From an uncultured Porphyromonadaceae bacterium (GTDB lineage Bacteria > Bacteroidota > Bacteroidia > Bacteroidales > Muribaculaceae), in NCBI GenBank assembly GCA_905202215.1, contig CAJKRG010000052.1, positions 1 through 22,305 on the forward strand: DNA of 22,305 nt, read 5' to 3'. The notes under the pieces are model-generated. The model ran no database searches. It was not told the origin of the DNA and was given only the letters and a program-made list of their open reading frames with translations. The translations under genes and the position numbers were made by a program. Of this stretch, positions 1-8,104 are shown piece by piece (position 1 is the first letter of the stretch; the number at the start of each line of letters is the position of its first letter).

Positions 1-56
1 TTAAGCAAAAATACACCAACCTGTGATTTCACATATGTTTTTAAACAACCTCTAAA
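1..56. repeat. Left copy of a 56-bp inverted repeat bounding the window
   Basis: The reverse complement of this block aligns without gaps to 22240-22295 and matches at 49 of 56 positions. The outermost 29 bp (1-29 against 22267-22295) are identical; the inner 27 bp match at 20 positions, including a fully shared TTTAGAGG at the inner edge. Similarity stops just inside that octamer. The outer limit on this side is cut by the window edge. The block holds a -7-like element (6-13) directed left, out of the window. It could be a regulon-type promoter, the upstream end of a multicopy gene such as an rRNA operon, or a recombination site. Confidence 0.85.
6..13 (-). promoter_or_regulatory. Outward-facing -7 promoter element (TATTTTTG)
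   Basis: Read on the minus strand this is TATTTTTG, a match to the Bacteroidetes -7 consensus TAnnTTTG. It points left, so its gene lies outside the window. No convincing TTTG at -33 is seen. It sits inside the 29 bp that are identical in the repeat at the right edge. Confidence 0.45.
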
Positions 57-140
57 GGAGCTTGGTCCTATCATGCATTTTTTTTTATGATCTGTTTAAC
101 AGTTGTTATTAACATGGTCAATGCATTGGTAAAAAAGTTG

Positions 141-148
141 TACCTTTG
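141..148 (+). promoter_or_regulatory. -7 promoter element for the YeiH-like gene
   Basis: TACCTTTG matches the TAnnTTTG consensus and lies 33 nt before the ATG at 182. No clear -33 element is present at the expected spacing. The rest of 57-181 is AT-rich and holds no gene; a short AGGA/TCCT hairpin near 56-74 and a T-run near 77-87 are too weak to call a terminator. Confidence 0.55.
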
Positions 149-181
149 CAGCGCTAATCATTAATAACATAATACCGTCTT

Positions 182-1117
182 ATGGCCAAGGTCATATATA
201 TCATTATCATTGCACTGATCATATTTCCTTTCAACCACTTCGGGCTCCCGGTCATTGCCGCTCCGATGGCGTTGCTTTTAGGTCTGATTTTTGCTTTTGT
301 TTTTAAGAATCCATGCCCGAAATTCAATAAGAAGACATCGAAATATCTGCTTCAGGTAGCGGTGGTGTGTCTTGGTTTCAATATGAATCTTCAGGAATCG
401 CTCAAATCCGGTTCGGAAGGCATGCTTTTCACAGTCGTATCTGTGGTCGGAGTCATGGCCCTCGGTGTGCTCGTTGGTTATTGGCTCAATATCAACCGCA
501 AGACGGCCTATCTCATTTCATCCGGTACGGCTATCTGCGGAGGCAGTGCCATCGCGGCCGTCGGTCCGGTGCTTAAGGCTAATGAAAACGAGATGGCGGT
601 CTCTCTGGGAGTCATCTTCATACTCAACTCGATAGCGCTCTTTATATTTCCGCCGCTCGGCCATTTGTTCGAGATGACACAGCAGCAGTTCGGTACCTGG
701 GCTGCCATTGCTATCCACGACACATCGTCGGTTGTGGGCGCAGGCGAGGCTTATGGTGAGGAAGCTCTGCAACTTGCGACCCTGATCAAGCTTACCCGTG
801 CGCTGTGGATCATTCCGCTGGCTCTTGTGACAATGTTTATATTCCGGGACAAGACTGCCAAAATTTCTATTCCCTGGTTTATCTTCATTTTCGTACTCGC
901 CATGGTCGTCAATACCTATGTGCCTCTTCCCGGCTGGTTTGTAAATTCCATGGTGTGGATCGCAAAACGTGGTATGGTGGTGACTCTCTTCCTTATAGGA
1001 GCCTCACTCTCGCTTGAGTCGATTAAATCGGTAGGTGTGCGTCCTCTCTTGCAGGCTGTCACCCTATGGGTGGTAATCAGCATTGTATCGCTCTTTGTAG
1101 TGCTCGAAACCGTGTGA
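182..1117 (+). CDS. YeiH family putative sulfate exporter (UPF0324 membrane protein)
   Basis: A 311-residue integral membrane protein with about nine to ten hydrophobic segments from residue 4 to the C-terminus. Hallmarks of the YeiH/UPF0324 (Cons_hypoth698) family are visible: CLGFNMNL near 63-70, the conserved stretch SSGTAICGGSAIAAVGPVL near 113-131, and AIAIHDTSSVVGAG near 175-188. Length fits the family (about 310-350). The family is commonly annotated as a sulfate exporter, but transport has not been shown for most members, so the substrate is family-level inference. The ATG follows a -7 element by 33 nt and the hydrophobic N-terminus begins at once, supporting this start. The stop codon overlaps the start of the downstream comEC by 4 nt (GTGA), so the two are probably translated from one mRNA although their roles are not obviously linked. 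Confidence 0.88.
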   Translation: MAKVIYIIIIALIIFPFNHFGLPVIAAPMALLLGLIFAFVFKNPCPKFNKKTSKYLLQVAVVCLGFNMNLQESLKSGSEGMLFTVVSVVGVMALGVLVGYWLNINRKTAYLISSGTAICGGSAIAAVGPVLKANENEMAVSLGVIFILNSIALFIFPPLGHLFEMTQQQFGTWAAIAIHDTSSVVGAGEAYGEEALQLATLIKLTRALWIIPLALVTMFIFRDKTAKISIPWFIFIFVLAMVVNTYVPLPGWFVNSMVWIAKRGMVVTLFLIGASLSLESIKSVGVRPLLQAVTLWVVISIVSLFVVLETV

Positions 1118-3087
1118 AAGAAGGCCGGCCAGACTCTCTTCCCGCCTTACCGGCGGCCGCAGGAGCCGTTATTGGCGCGGTTGCCGTGGATTTTCCATGG
1201 GTGTGGTTCGTTGCGGCTCTGTTCTTTGCAATTCTGATATTTGTCAGGGTCAGGCTTGTGCCGGCCCTGCTTTTTATTGTTGTGACGGTTGCCGTTTTCC
1301 TGCTTGCATGTCGTATGGAGATGTCGGAGGCCGACAGTGATGTGTTCGACGGTCGTGAACGTCTTTGGACCGGAACTGTCGAAAGTGTCCGCTCTTCTGA
1401 CCGCTCGCAGCGATGTGTGGTTGTTTTCGACAGTCCGGTGGCAATGCGTTGCCGGATGACGCTCGCCGACATAACACCCGCCCTGCGTCCAGGCGATATC
1501 ATAGAGGTGGAGGGCGTGCCTGAAAATTCCCGGAAATATGTCAGGGTTCCTCTTCTGGCTTATATGGGCGACCGCTCGGAGCGCACTGTCGCCGATATGC
1601 TTGTGATGCAGCGCTCCTGTCGTGTTACAGGGCATTCAGATACCTTCTGGTCCCGTTTGCAGAATTTGCGGTATTCTCTTGCCGAATATGTCTACGATTC
1701 GCCTCTTGGCGCGTCTACGGCGCGTCTGCTTGCGGCCTCTGTATTCGGGGGCGGAGATGTCGGAGATGAGCGCAAGGCCGCTTTCCGGGCGAGCGGTCTG
1801 TCGCATTTGCTGTGTGTGAGCGGCTTTCATGTGGCAGTGTTCGCCATGGTTATAGCCTTTATCCTCTTTCCTCTGAAAATAGGGGAGCGGGCCGGCCGCT
1901 GGCGCTATCTGTTTATAATTCTGGCCGTGTGGGGCTATGCTGCTGTCACGGGCCTGCAGCCGTCTGTTTTCCGGGCAGCCGTAATGCTGACGGTTTATAA
2001 TCTTGCCCGGTTGTTTCAGCGTAATTCGCCGCCTCTCAACTCCCTGTGTCTCGCGGTAGTCATAATATTGACCGTCAATCCGCTATGGGTGTTTTCCATC
2101 GGTTTTCAGCTATCGGTCGCCGCCGTGCTCGGTCTGCTCATTTTATCCCGCAGGCTCAACCCAGTCGGGCGCGGTCATAGGCTATACGGCGTTTTTGCTC
2201 TTCTGACCGTGCCACTTGCGGCTGCTGTGGCTACCGCGCCGGTTCTTTTATGGCATTTTCATTCGCTGCCACTGCTTACGGTGCCTGCGAATGCACTCGC
2301 TTCTCTTGTCTTTCCACTCTTCATGATCGCCGGATGTCTTGTCGTGCTTCTGGCTGCTGTCGGCATTCCTGTGGGCTTCGCCGCCGTAACGGTCGACCGA
2401 CTTGCGGAAATTATCGACGGCATATGCGCGATGTCTGTCGATTCAGGGTGGGCGAATCCCGACGGTATAAGTCTCGGTGTATACAATATGGCGGTGCTGT
2501 GCGCATGTATCGTTATCTTTACTGCTTTTCTTTATAGCCGTAAGCGGGCTTCCCGACTTGTTCTTGCCTTGACCGGCGTGCTTCTTGCTGTTACGGCCAT
2601 GCTGGTGCCCGACAGAGCTGCCGCAAGCGATCTGGCCGTGCACGGCAATGCCTATGCTTCGGAAATGCGGCTGCGGAGTGGGGGCTACGGTTATATCGTC
2701 CCCCTGTCGAGCCGCAAACGTCCGATCGGAAATCCTGAAAACTATTTTCTTGACGGCGGCGTGTCGTCCGGCATGATCGTAATGGATCCCGACAGCATAT
2801 GCCATGAAAGAATGCGTTTGCATGGCGATATGCTTATGCTGGGTGACAAGCGGGTGCTCATTGCCTCAAACGATTCTTCGGGCATCTGTGGCACAGTCGA
2901 TTGCCTTGTTCTCAGAGGACGCTACCGTGGCTGCCTTGACTCATTGCTTGTCCGCAACAGTCCGTCGACCGTCATCATCGCCTCCGACATGGATCCCGAC
3001 CGCCGCGAAGCCTATGCGGAAACAGCCGCAGCGGCAGGCACGGCTGTCTGCGATCTTACACGAGAGGTCTTCCTGCTCGATTTCTGA
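1114..3087 (+). CDS. comEC: ComEC/Rec2 family competence channel protein
   Basis: ComEC forms the inner-membrane channel carrying single-stranded DNA into the cytoplasm during natural transformation. The 657-residue product has an N-terminal membrane segment (about 10-65), a soluble DUF4131-like/OB region (about 85-170), and a multi-span Competence domain (about 195-475) with the signature GLSHLLCVSGFHV at 228-240. Residues 500-657 look like the remains of the usual metallo-beta-lactamase domain: the late strand pattern near DCLVLRGRYRG is present but no HxHxDH metal site is visible. The reading frame is open from an ATG at 1066 inside the upstream gene, but that would add 16 residues encoded within yeiH; I chose the GTG at 1114, which forms a GTGA overlap with the upstream stop. 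The 3' end converges on folK with only 5 nt between stops and no terminator. Confidence 0.85.
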   Translation: MKEGRPDSLPALPAAAGAVIGAVAVDFPWVWFVAALFFAILIFVRVRLVPALLFIVVTVAVFLLACRMEMSEADSDVFDGRERLWTGTVESVRSSDRSQRCVVVFDSPVAMRCRMTLADITPALRPGDIIEVEGVPENSRKYVRVPLLAYMGDRSERTVADMLVMQRSCRVTGHSDTFWSRLQNLRYSLAEYVYDSPLGASTARLLAASVFGGGDVGDERKAAFRASGLSHLLCVSGFHVAVFAMVIAFILFPLKIGERAGRWRYLFIILAVWGYAAVTGLQPSVFRAAVMLTVYNLARLFQRNSPPLNSLCLAVVIILTVNPLWVFSIGFQLSVAAVLGLLILSRRLNPVGRGHRLYGVFALLTVPLAAAVATAPVLLWHFHSLPLLTVPANALASLVFPLFMIAGCLVVLLAAVGIPVGFAAVTVDRLAEIIDGICAMSVDSGWANPDGISLGVYNMAVLCACIVIFTAFLYSRKRASRLVLALTGVLLAVTAMLVPDRAAASDLAVHGNAYASEMRLRSGGYGYIVPLSSRKRPIGNPENYFLDGGVSSGMIVMDPDSICHERMRLHGDMLMLGDKRVLIASNDSSGICGTVDCLVLRGRYRGCLDSLLVRNSPSTVIIASDMDPDRREAYAETAAAAGTAVCDLTREVFLLDF

Positions 3088-3092
3088 TGTCT

Positions 3093-3479
3093 TCAGAGAA
3101 GGGTATTGGCAGTCTGACAGAGGCGCAATAGTCCTTTGCGATAGTATGCGGAGGAATAGTCGACGGGGCGCAGGATTTCGTTGTTGAACACTACGATATC
3201 TATGTCTACGGTCACGCGGTCGGGTTGGCGTACGGTGGCCCGGACACCGCTTTCATATTCCTTGCACTTGCCGTGGAGCGTCTCGTAATCCAGTTCTGTC
3301 GTTATTTCGAGCAGGCGGTTTGTGTATATGGCTGTGGAGACTGATTTTTCAGGATCGGACGGGTATGCGCCCGAGTCATTCACTATATGTGCGAGGGTGC
3401 TTAAGAAATCGGCGGCACGGTTTATATATGCGGCCGCGTCCGAGGTGTTCGAACCGAGACAGATTGTGGCTGTGTTCAT
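3093..3479 (-). CDS. folK: 2-amino-4-hydroxy-6-hydroxymethyldihydropteridine diphosphokinase (HPPK), short form
   Basis: HPPK transfers pyrophosphate from ATP to 6-hydroxymethyl-7,8-dihydropterin in folate synthesis. In the 128-residue product the N-terminal LGSN (8-11), the central YTNRLLEITTEL (52-63), and the hallmark DRVTVDIDIVVF (87-98) are visible; D92 and D94 match the paired Mg-binding aspartates of the usual DLDIL motif. Typical HPPKs are about 150-160 residues. This one has a reduced C-terminus and a less basic loop before the DIDI motif, so the family is well supported but activity less so. The ATG overlaps the tex stop by 4 nt (ATGA), making folK the last gene of the acyltransferase-phosphoesterase-tex-folK operon. 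Its stop lies 5 nt from the convergent comEC stop. Confidence 0.8.
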   Translation of the reverse strand: MNTATICLGSNTSDAAAYINRAADFLSTLAHIVNDSGAYPSDPEKSVSTAIYTNRLLEITTELDYETLHGKCKEYESGVRATVRQPDRVTVDIDIVVFNNEILRPVDYSSAYYRKGLLRLCQTANTLL

Positions 3480-5578
3480 ATGCCTTTCATGCTTAGCGAT
3501 ATGCGGCGACGCACAGTGTCGATGTCGAGTACTTTGACACTCACTTTCTGGCCTAATCGGAGGACGTCGGCGACATTGTTGACACGCCGGTCGGAAATCT
3601 GCGATATATGGAGCAGGCCGCTCTCTTTAATGCCGAGATTTATGAATGCGCCGAATGCCGTGATGTTGGCCACGAGGCCCGGGAGCACCATGCCGGTGCG
3701 TAACTGGTCGAAACTGTCAATTTCGGGTACGAATGCGTCGGCATCAGCTTCCGTGCGCGGATCGCGGCCCGGTTTGCGCAGTTCGGCAATGATATCGAGG
3801 ACTGTCTGGCGTCCGGCACCTGCGGCGACAGCTGCTTCTATGTCGAGGCGGTCGACGAGAGTGCTGTCTGTTGTCAGATCGGCGACGTATATTCCGGCAA
3901 GTCGCGCCATGTTCTTGACAATGCCGTAGCTTTCGGGGTGAATGCCTGTGTTGTCGAGCGGATCGGCACCATCGCGTACGCGCAGGAAGCCGGCGGCCTG
4001 TTCGAATGCCTTTGCGCCGAGACGGGGAACTTTGAGAAGCGATTTGCGGTCGGCGAAGGGGCCGTTATTCTGACGGTATTCGACAATTCGAGTCGCCATG
4101 GCAGGCCCGATCCCCGAAATGTATTCGAGAAGTTTTGCCGAGGCTGTGTTGAGATCGACTCCGACAGCGTTGACGCAACTCATCACAGTATAGTCGAGGG
4201 CGTCGCGCAGACCGTTCTGATCGACATCGTGCTGGTACTGACCTACTCCTATGGATTTCGGATCGATTTTGACAAGTTCGGCCAAAGGGTCTATGAGGCG
4301 ACGCCCTATGGAAACGGCGCCGCGTACTGTTACGTCCTTGTCGGGGAACTCACGGCGGGCTATATCGGATGCCGAATAGACTGAGGCGCCGTTTTCACTT
4401 ACCACATAAAGCGAATCGGGCTTGACGAGTCCGCTTTTGCGCAAGAAGTCCTCGGTCTGCCGCGAGGCGGTTCCGTCGCCGAGAGCCACGGTATCGAGAT
4501 GATGGCGCTCGATGAGCTGTGCGAGAATACGGCGTGAGCCTTCGGTGTCGCAGCGCGGTTCGGTAGGGTAGATGACCGTGTCGGCCAGAAGATTGCCCTG
4601 CGCGTCGATGGCCACCACCTTGCAGCCGGTACGGTAGCCCGGATCGATGGCAAGTACGCGCCGTCCGGGCAGAGGTGCGGCAAGGAGCAGCGCCCTCAGA
4701 TTGTCTGAAAAAATGCCTATGGCAACCTTGTCGGCCTCTTCCTTCATTTCGGCGGCAAGTTCGTTTTCGACCGACGGGCGCAGGAGGCGCCTGTAGGCGT
4801 CGGCCACGGAGTCGTCGATAAGTTTTCCGCAGGCCTCTGTGGCCTCGCGGGGCCCGAAGTTACCGCACAGGGTGTCGATGACGGCCTCGTCGTCGGGCAT
4901 GCTGTATTTCACTTTCAGGAAGCCTTCGCGCTCGGCCCGTCGCAGGGCGAGGTACTGGTGCGAGGAGCAGCGGCGCAGCTGACGGTCGAAGCCGTTGTAC
5001 TCCGCATAGGGCGACGCGGCTATCTCGTCGGCCTTGTCTTTGGTGACGGTGGCGCTGATGTTTCCTCTTTTGCGGAATTCGCGGCGCACTATATTGCGTA
5101 GGCGGGGTGTTTCGGCGGCCCACTCGGCAATGATGTCGCAGGCGCCGGCGATGTCGTCGGCCGGGGCATCGAGGCGTGCGGTTCTTCCTGCCATGATCCG
5201 CTTGGCAAGCGGCTCGAGGCCTTTCTCGCGGGCTATGGCAGCGCGTGTGCGGCGTTTGGGCTTATATGGCGCATACAGGTCTTCGATTTCGGTCATTGTC
5301 GCCGCATTTTCAAATCTGGCCTGCAACTCGGGGGTGAGGGCGCCGGCTTCTCCGAGATTTTCTATTATGGAATCGCGCCGTTTCTCGAGTTCACGGCGCC
5401 GTCCGAGGGCAAGCTCGATGTTGCGGACTGCAACTTCGTCGAGCGAACCGGTGCGCTCTTTACGGTAGCGGCTTATGAAAGGTACTGTGGCTCCTTCGTC
5501 GAGGAGAGAGATGACGGCTTCGACGCCTTTATGCGGAAGACCTGTGGCATCTGCCACGGCCTGTGCGGTAGAGATCAT
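3476..5578 (-). CDS. tex: Tex family RNA-binding transcription accessory protein
   Basis: A cytoplasmic nucleic-acid-binding protein of about 700 residues, related to eukaryotic Spt6 and linked to transcription and stress survival. Domain order is standard: N-terminal Tex helical region (1-190, with FISRYRKERTGSLDE near 34-48), YqgF/RNase H-like domain (about 308-435, starting VLAIDPGYRTGCKV), helix-hairpin-helix region (about 475-535, with ISGIGPAMATRIVEYR), and a C-terminal S1 domain (about 628-700, with GAFINLGIKESGLLHIS). The frame stays open upstream to 5983, but that extension runs antiparallel-free through the phosphoesterase gene in another frame and is low-complexity Arg-rich. The ATG at 5578 starts the recognisable Tex N-terminus and overlaps the upstream stop as ATGA. 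It overlaps folK downstream in the same way, so expression should be coupled across all three genes. Confidence 0.95.
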   Translation of the reverse strand: MISTAQAVADATGLPHKGVEAVISLLDEGATVPFISRYRKERTGSLDEVAVRNIELALGRRRELEKRRDSIIENLGEAGALTPELQARFENAATMTEIEDLYAPYKPKRRTRAAIAREKGLEPLAKRIMAGRTARLDAPADDIAGACDIIAEWAAETPRLRNIVRREFRKRGNISATVTKDKADEIAASPYAEYNGFDRQLRRCSSHQYLALRRAEREGFLKVKYSMPDDEAVIDTLCGNFGPREATEACGKLIDDSVADAYRRLLRPSVENELAAEMKEEADKVAIGIFSDNLRALLLAAPLPGRRVLAIDPGYRTGCKVVAIDAQGNLLADTVIYPTEPRCDTEGSRRILAQLIERHHLDTVALGDGTASRQTEDFLRKSGLVKPDSLYVVSENGASVYSASDIARREFPDKDVTVRGAVSIGRRLIDPLAELVKIDPKSIGVGQYQHDVDQNGLRDALDYTVMSCVNAVGVDLNTASAKLLEYISGIGPAMATRIVEYRQNNGPFADRKSLLKVPRLGAKAFEQAAGFLRVRDGADPLDNTGIHPESYGIVKNMARLAGIYVADLTTDSTLVDRLDIEAAVAAGAGRQTVLDIIAELRKPGRDPRTEADADAFVPEIDSFDQLRTGMVLPGLVANITAFGAFINLGIKESGLLHISQISDRRVNNVADVLRLGQKVSVKVLDIDTVRRRISLSMKGI

Positions 5579-6768
5579 TTGTGGAGTGTGAAAAGTGTTA
5601 TTTCGGGAGTTGCCCCGATTCGGGCCGGAATGCCGACTTCGCCCGTGCCGATATTGACATACAGGCGTCTGAGACTGTCGGCGTCGGCATATATGCCGCC
5701 CCATGTAGGATAGCGGAATACCGCGGGCGATGCTCCGAAAGCGGAAATCTGCATGGCGTGTGTGTGACCCGATAGTGTCAGGGCGATATTGTTGGCGGGA
5801 TTGTTCTTGATGTCCTGCGCCCAGTGAGCCGGATTGTGCGACAGCAGGATCTTGAAGTTGTCGTCGGCCATGTCGCCGGGATATGAGGCGGCCAGATCGC
5901 CGTAGATATGGAATGGCGGGTCGCCGACATTCTCGACGCCGATGAGGGCGATGGAATCGTTGCCCCGGTGCAGCCAGTTGCATTCGTTGCGCAGCAGTCG
6001 CCAGCCCATATCGCGCTGAAGCCGGTACATCAGTTCCATATTTTCGGCTTTGGAGGATGCGGACGGCCAGTTGTAGTAGTCGCCGTAGTCGTGGTTGCCG
6101 AGGATGGAGTAGACGCCCATCGGAGCGCGGAGGCGGGAGAGGGTGCCTGTGAACGGTAGAAGTTCGATGGTGTGACGGTTAACGATGTCGCCTGTGAAGA
6201 CCACCACGTCGGGATTGAGGCTGTTTATGGTTTCGACCAGTTTAGCCACAAAAGCGGTGTCTGAGCCATAAGTGCCTGTATGAATATCGGACACCTGGGC
6301 TATGGTAAGTCCGTTGAACGCAGCCGGCAGACGGCTGTCGGTGACTTCCACCCGTTTTACGTCGATGTTATAACGGTTTATCAGCGCACCCCACCACATG
6401 GCACAGAAAAGGCCACATGCTACTGCGATTCCGCTTACGCTCAGCGCTTTTAGGCGTTTGTGACGGAATAGCCGTGGAATTTTTGCAATGAGATCGAACA
6501 GGCAGAATACATATTTAGGCAAATATACCGAAAAATAGGCGAAGAGCAGCCACATGATAAACTGCAGTCCGTCGTCGTCGCCGCTGCGTTTGGGCATGCA
6601 GATGGCGCCGAGCAGGGCAATCGCTCCAATACAGGCCGTAACGCAGGCAAACGTACGCCAGAATCGTCGGGCATGTGTGCAACGCTGCCCGACGGTGCGT
6701 ACGATATACCAGTCGACCAACAGTCCGATGACGAACACCGGGATTATGAGAACGAGAGGAAGCCTCAT
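5575..6768 (-). CDS. Membrane-anchored calcineurin-like metallophosphoesterase (YkuE/YaeI type)
   Basis: A 397-residue protein with about four N-terminal hydrophobic segments (roughly 3-22, 38-57, 69-90, 109-128) followed by a dinuclear-metal phosphoesterase domain. The metal ligands are all visible: VSDIHTG (D161, H163), GDIVNR (D194), GNHDYG (N225, H226), LSHNP (H311) and SGHTHAMQ (H335, H337). The active site probably faces the periplasm, but topology is inferred. The substrate is unknown; relatives act on phospho-lipids or nucleotides, and the acyltransferase gene 1 nt upstream makes a lipid-linked role plausible. The start is 1 nt after the acyltransferase stop and the end overlaps tex by 4 nt, so it is an internal operon gene. 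Confidence 0.88.
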   Translation of the reverse strand: MRLPLVLIIPVFVIGLLVDWYIVRTVGQRCTHARRFWRTFACVTACIGAIALLGAICMPKRSGDDDGLQFIMWLLFAYFSVYLPKYVFCLFDLIAKIPRLFRHKRLKALSVSGIAVACGLFCAMWWGALINRYNIDVKRVEVTDSRLPAAFNGLTIAQVSDIHTGTYGSDTAFVAKLVETINSLNPDVVVFTGDIVNRHTIELLPFTGTLSRLRAPMGVYSILGNHDYGDYYNWPSASSKAENMELMYRLQRDMGWRLLRNECNWLHRGNDSIALIGVENVGDPPFHIYGDLAASYPGDMADDNFKILLSHNPAHWAQDIKNNPANNIALTLSGHTHAMQISAFGASPAVFRYPTWGGIYADADSLRRLYVNIGTGEVGIPARIGATPEITLFTLHK

Positions 6769-6769
6769 G

Positions 6770-7960
6770 TCATAATGCCGATGAGCAGTCGAGGGCGGCC
6801 CGCTGGTTTTTCAGCGGATTGGCGTACATCGACAGCATGGTATGGCGCATGAAATCGCGTTCTTCAGGCGTGATGTTGTCGACTTCGACTTTGTCGAGCT
6901 GTCCTTCGACGTATTTTTCGAAGGCTTCGACATCGGCCTGATTATATTCGGAGGCGTATTTTTCGGTGCCGTGAACTTTGTCGAAAGCTATATAGTTGCA
7001 GGGGAATATTCGGTATCCGCAGTGTATGGCGCGGTCGAGGACATTGCATACCAGACGTACGGCCTCGGCACGGGTGTCGCCCACCCGTTCGAGTTCGGCG
7101 TTGATGCATTGTCCCATGCGGAAATGCACACGACCTTTCTGCTTGAGTATGCCTGTCTCCATGCTGAAAAGATCGTCGCGTTTGGTCTTCTTGTAGTCCG
7201 GATCACGGCGTTTGAGCACGAATTCGCGCACTTTGAGATAGTCGTTTGGATCGAATTCGTATGATATGGCAACAGGCACGATGTTTAGCTCCATCAGATT
7301 CTGCTTGCTGTCGCCGGCCCCGGCGAGAGAGAGCATCTTGATGACGCTTTCCTGAGTGAGGTCGTTCGAATCCTTGGCGCGGCCTTCGCGCTGGGCGATC
7401 CATACGGATTCGTTGAGCGTCTTGACTGCGTGATGTATGTATGCCGAGAGATGCTGTGCGTTGTCGAGAGCCTCGCGAACGCGTCCGTCGCGTTTCACAA
7501 TAAAGCTGCGGTTGAGCTTTACAAGATCGGTAATCCACTCGTAGATAAGCAGATTGTTGCCTATGGCAACCTGTGTCAGCGGCAGCCCGGCACGTATGAG
7601 GCAGAGGTTGAGGAATGAGGCATCGAGGACGATGTCGCGGTGGTTGGTTATGAATACGTGGCTGTGCGAGGGATCATAGTTCTCGAGTCCGTCGGCCGAT
7701 AGACCTTTGGTGGTATGTGCCACGAGCATTTCCAGAAAGGGTCCCATGACCTTGATCTGGAAATCCATCTGAGTTTCGACGGTGAGAAGATTTCTTACGA
7801 ATTCGGGATAATCGACGTCGGGCATGACGTAGCGCACGGCGTGCTCGAACCCCGGCTCTTTTACGAGAGAGGCGATTTTCTCGCGGAATTCATGGTCGTC
7901 GTAAGGACGTATATCGGAAAAGTCCTGTGCGTAGGGCTGTTTATTATCGTTGTGTTCCAT
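6770..7960 (-). CDS. PlsB/PlsC-like glycerolipid acyltransferase
   Basis: A 396-residue protein resembling bacterial 1-acyl-glycerol-3-phosphate or glycerol-3-phosphate acyltransferases, which build membrane phospholipids at the inner membrane. The acyl-transfer motif is TNHRDIVLD at 105-113 (catalytic His107), followed by a substrate-binding segment near 145-158 (KLNRSFIVKRDGR), an REGRAKDS motif near 191-198 in place of the FPEGTRS block, and a late IVPVAISYEFDP block. The usual HX4D is not exact: aspartates lie at +2 and +6 from the His. There is no strong transmembrane segment. The frame runs up to 8032, but those codons lie inside the promoter at 8002-8033; the ATG at 7960 sits about 36 nt after the expected transcription start. 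First gene of the operon with the phosphoesterase, tex and folK. The exact acceptor is not determined. Confidence 0.8.
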   Translation of the reverse strand: MEHNDNKQPYAQDFSDIRPYDDHEFREKIASLVKEPGFEHAVRYVMPDVDYPEFVRNLLTVETQMDFQIKVMGPFLEMLVAHTTKGLSADGLENYDPSHSHVFITNHRDIVLDASFLNLCLIRAGLPLTQVAIGNNLLIYEWITDLVKLNRSFIVKRDGRVREALDNAQHLSAYIHHAVKTLNESVWIAQREGRAKDSNDLTQESVIKMLSLAGAGDSKQNLMELNIVPVAISYEFDPNDYLKVREFVLKRRDPDYKKTKRDDLFSMETGILKQKGRVHFRMGQCINAELERVGDTRAEAVRLVCNVLDRAIHCGYRIFPCNYIAFDKVHGTEKYASEYNQADVEAFEKYVEGQLDKVEVDNITPEERDFMRHTMLSMYANPLKNQRAALDCSSAL

Positions 7961-8001
7961 TTTGTTAGAGGGAGTATGTACATTCTTGCCCAATTTCGCT
8001 A

Positions 8002-8033
8002 CAAAGTTAATTACAACTCCACAAAAAGACAAA
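8002..8033 (-). promoter_or_regulatory. Promoter of the acyltransferase-phosphoesterase-tex-folK operon
   Basis: Minus strand reads TTTG (8033-8030), 20 nt spacer, then TAACTTTG (8009-8002), a full match to the Bacteroidetes TTTG-N19-21-TAnnTTTG promoter. Transcription would start near 7996, leaving a leader of about 36 nt before the ATG at 7960. The neighbouring 7961-8104 region holds no gene; an imperfect hairpin at 8078-8105 follows the upstream operon but lacks a U-run. Confidence 0.75.
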
Positions 8034-8104
8034 CAAAACCCCCTGAAATAAGTTCTTTACTCCAAAATATTCGGTTTAGAGAGTCGTATAAATGTACGAT
8101 CCTC

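Noticed and set aside
1066..1113. Upstream extension of comEC from an ATG inside the transporter gene.
   Set aside because: The 16 added residues lie in the transporter's final codons and carry no membrane signal; the GTG at 1114 makes a standard 4-nt overlap.
5579..5983. N-terminal extension of tex.
   Set aside because: The extra residues are Arg-rich out-of-frame translation of the phosphoesterase gene; Tex homology begins at the ATG at 5578.
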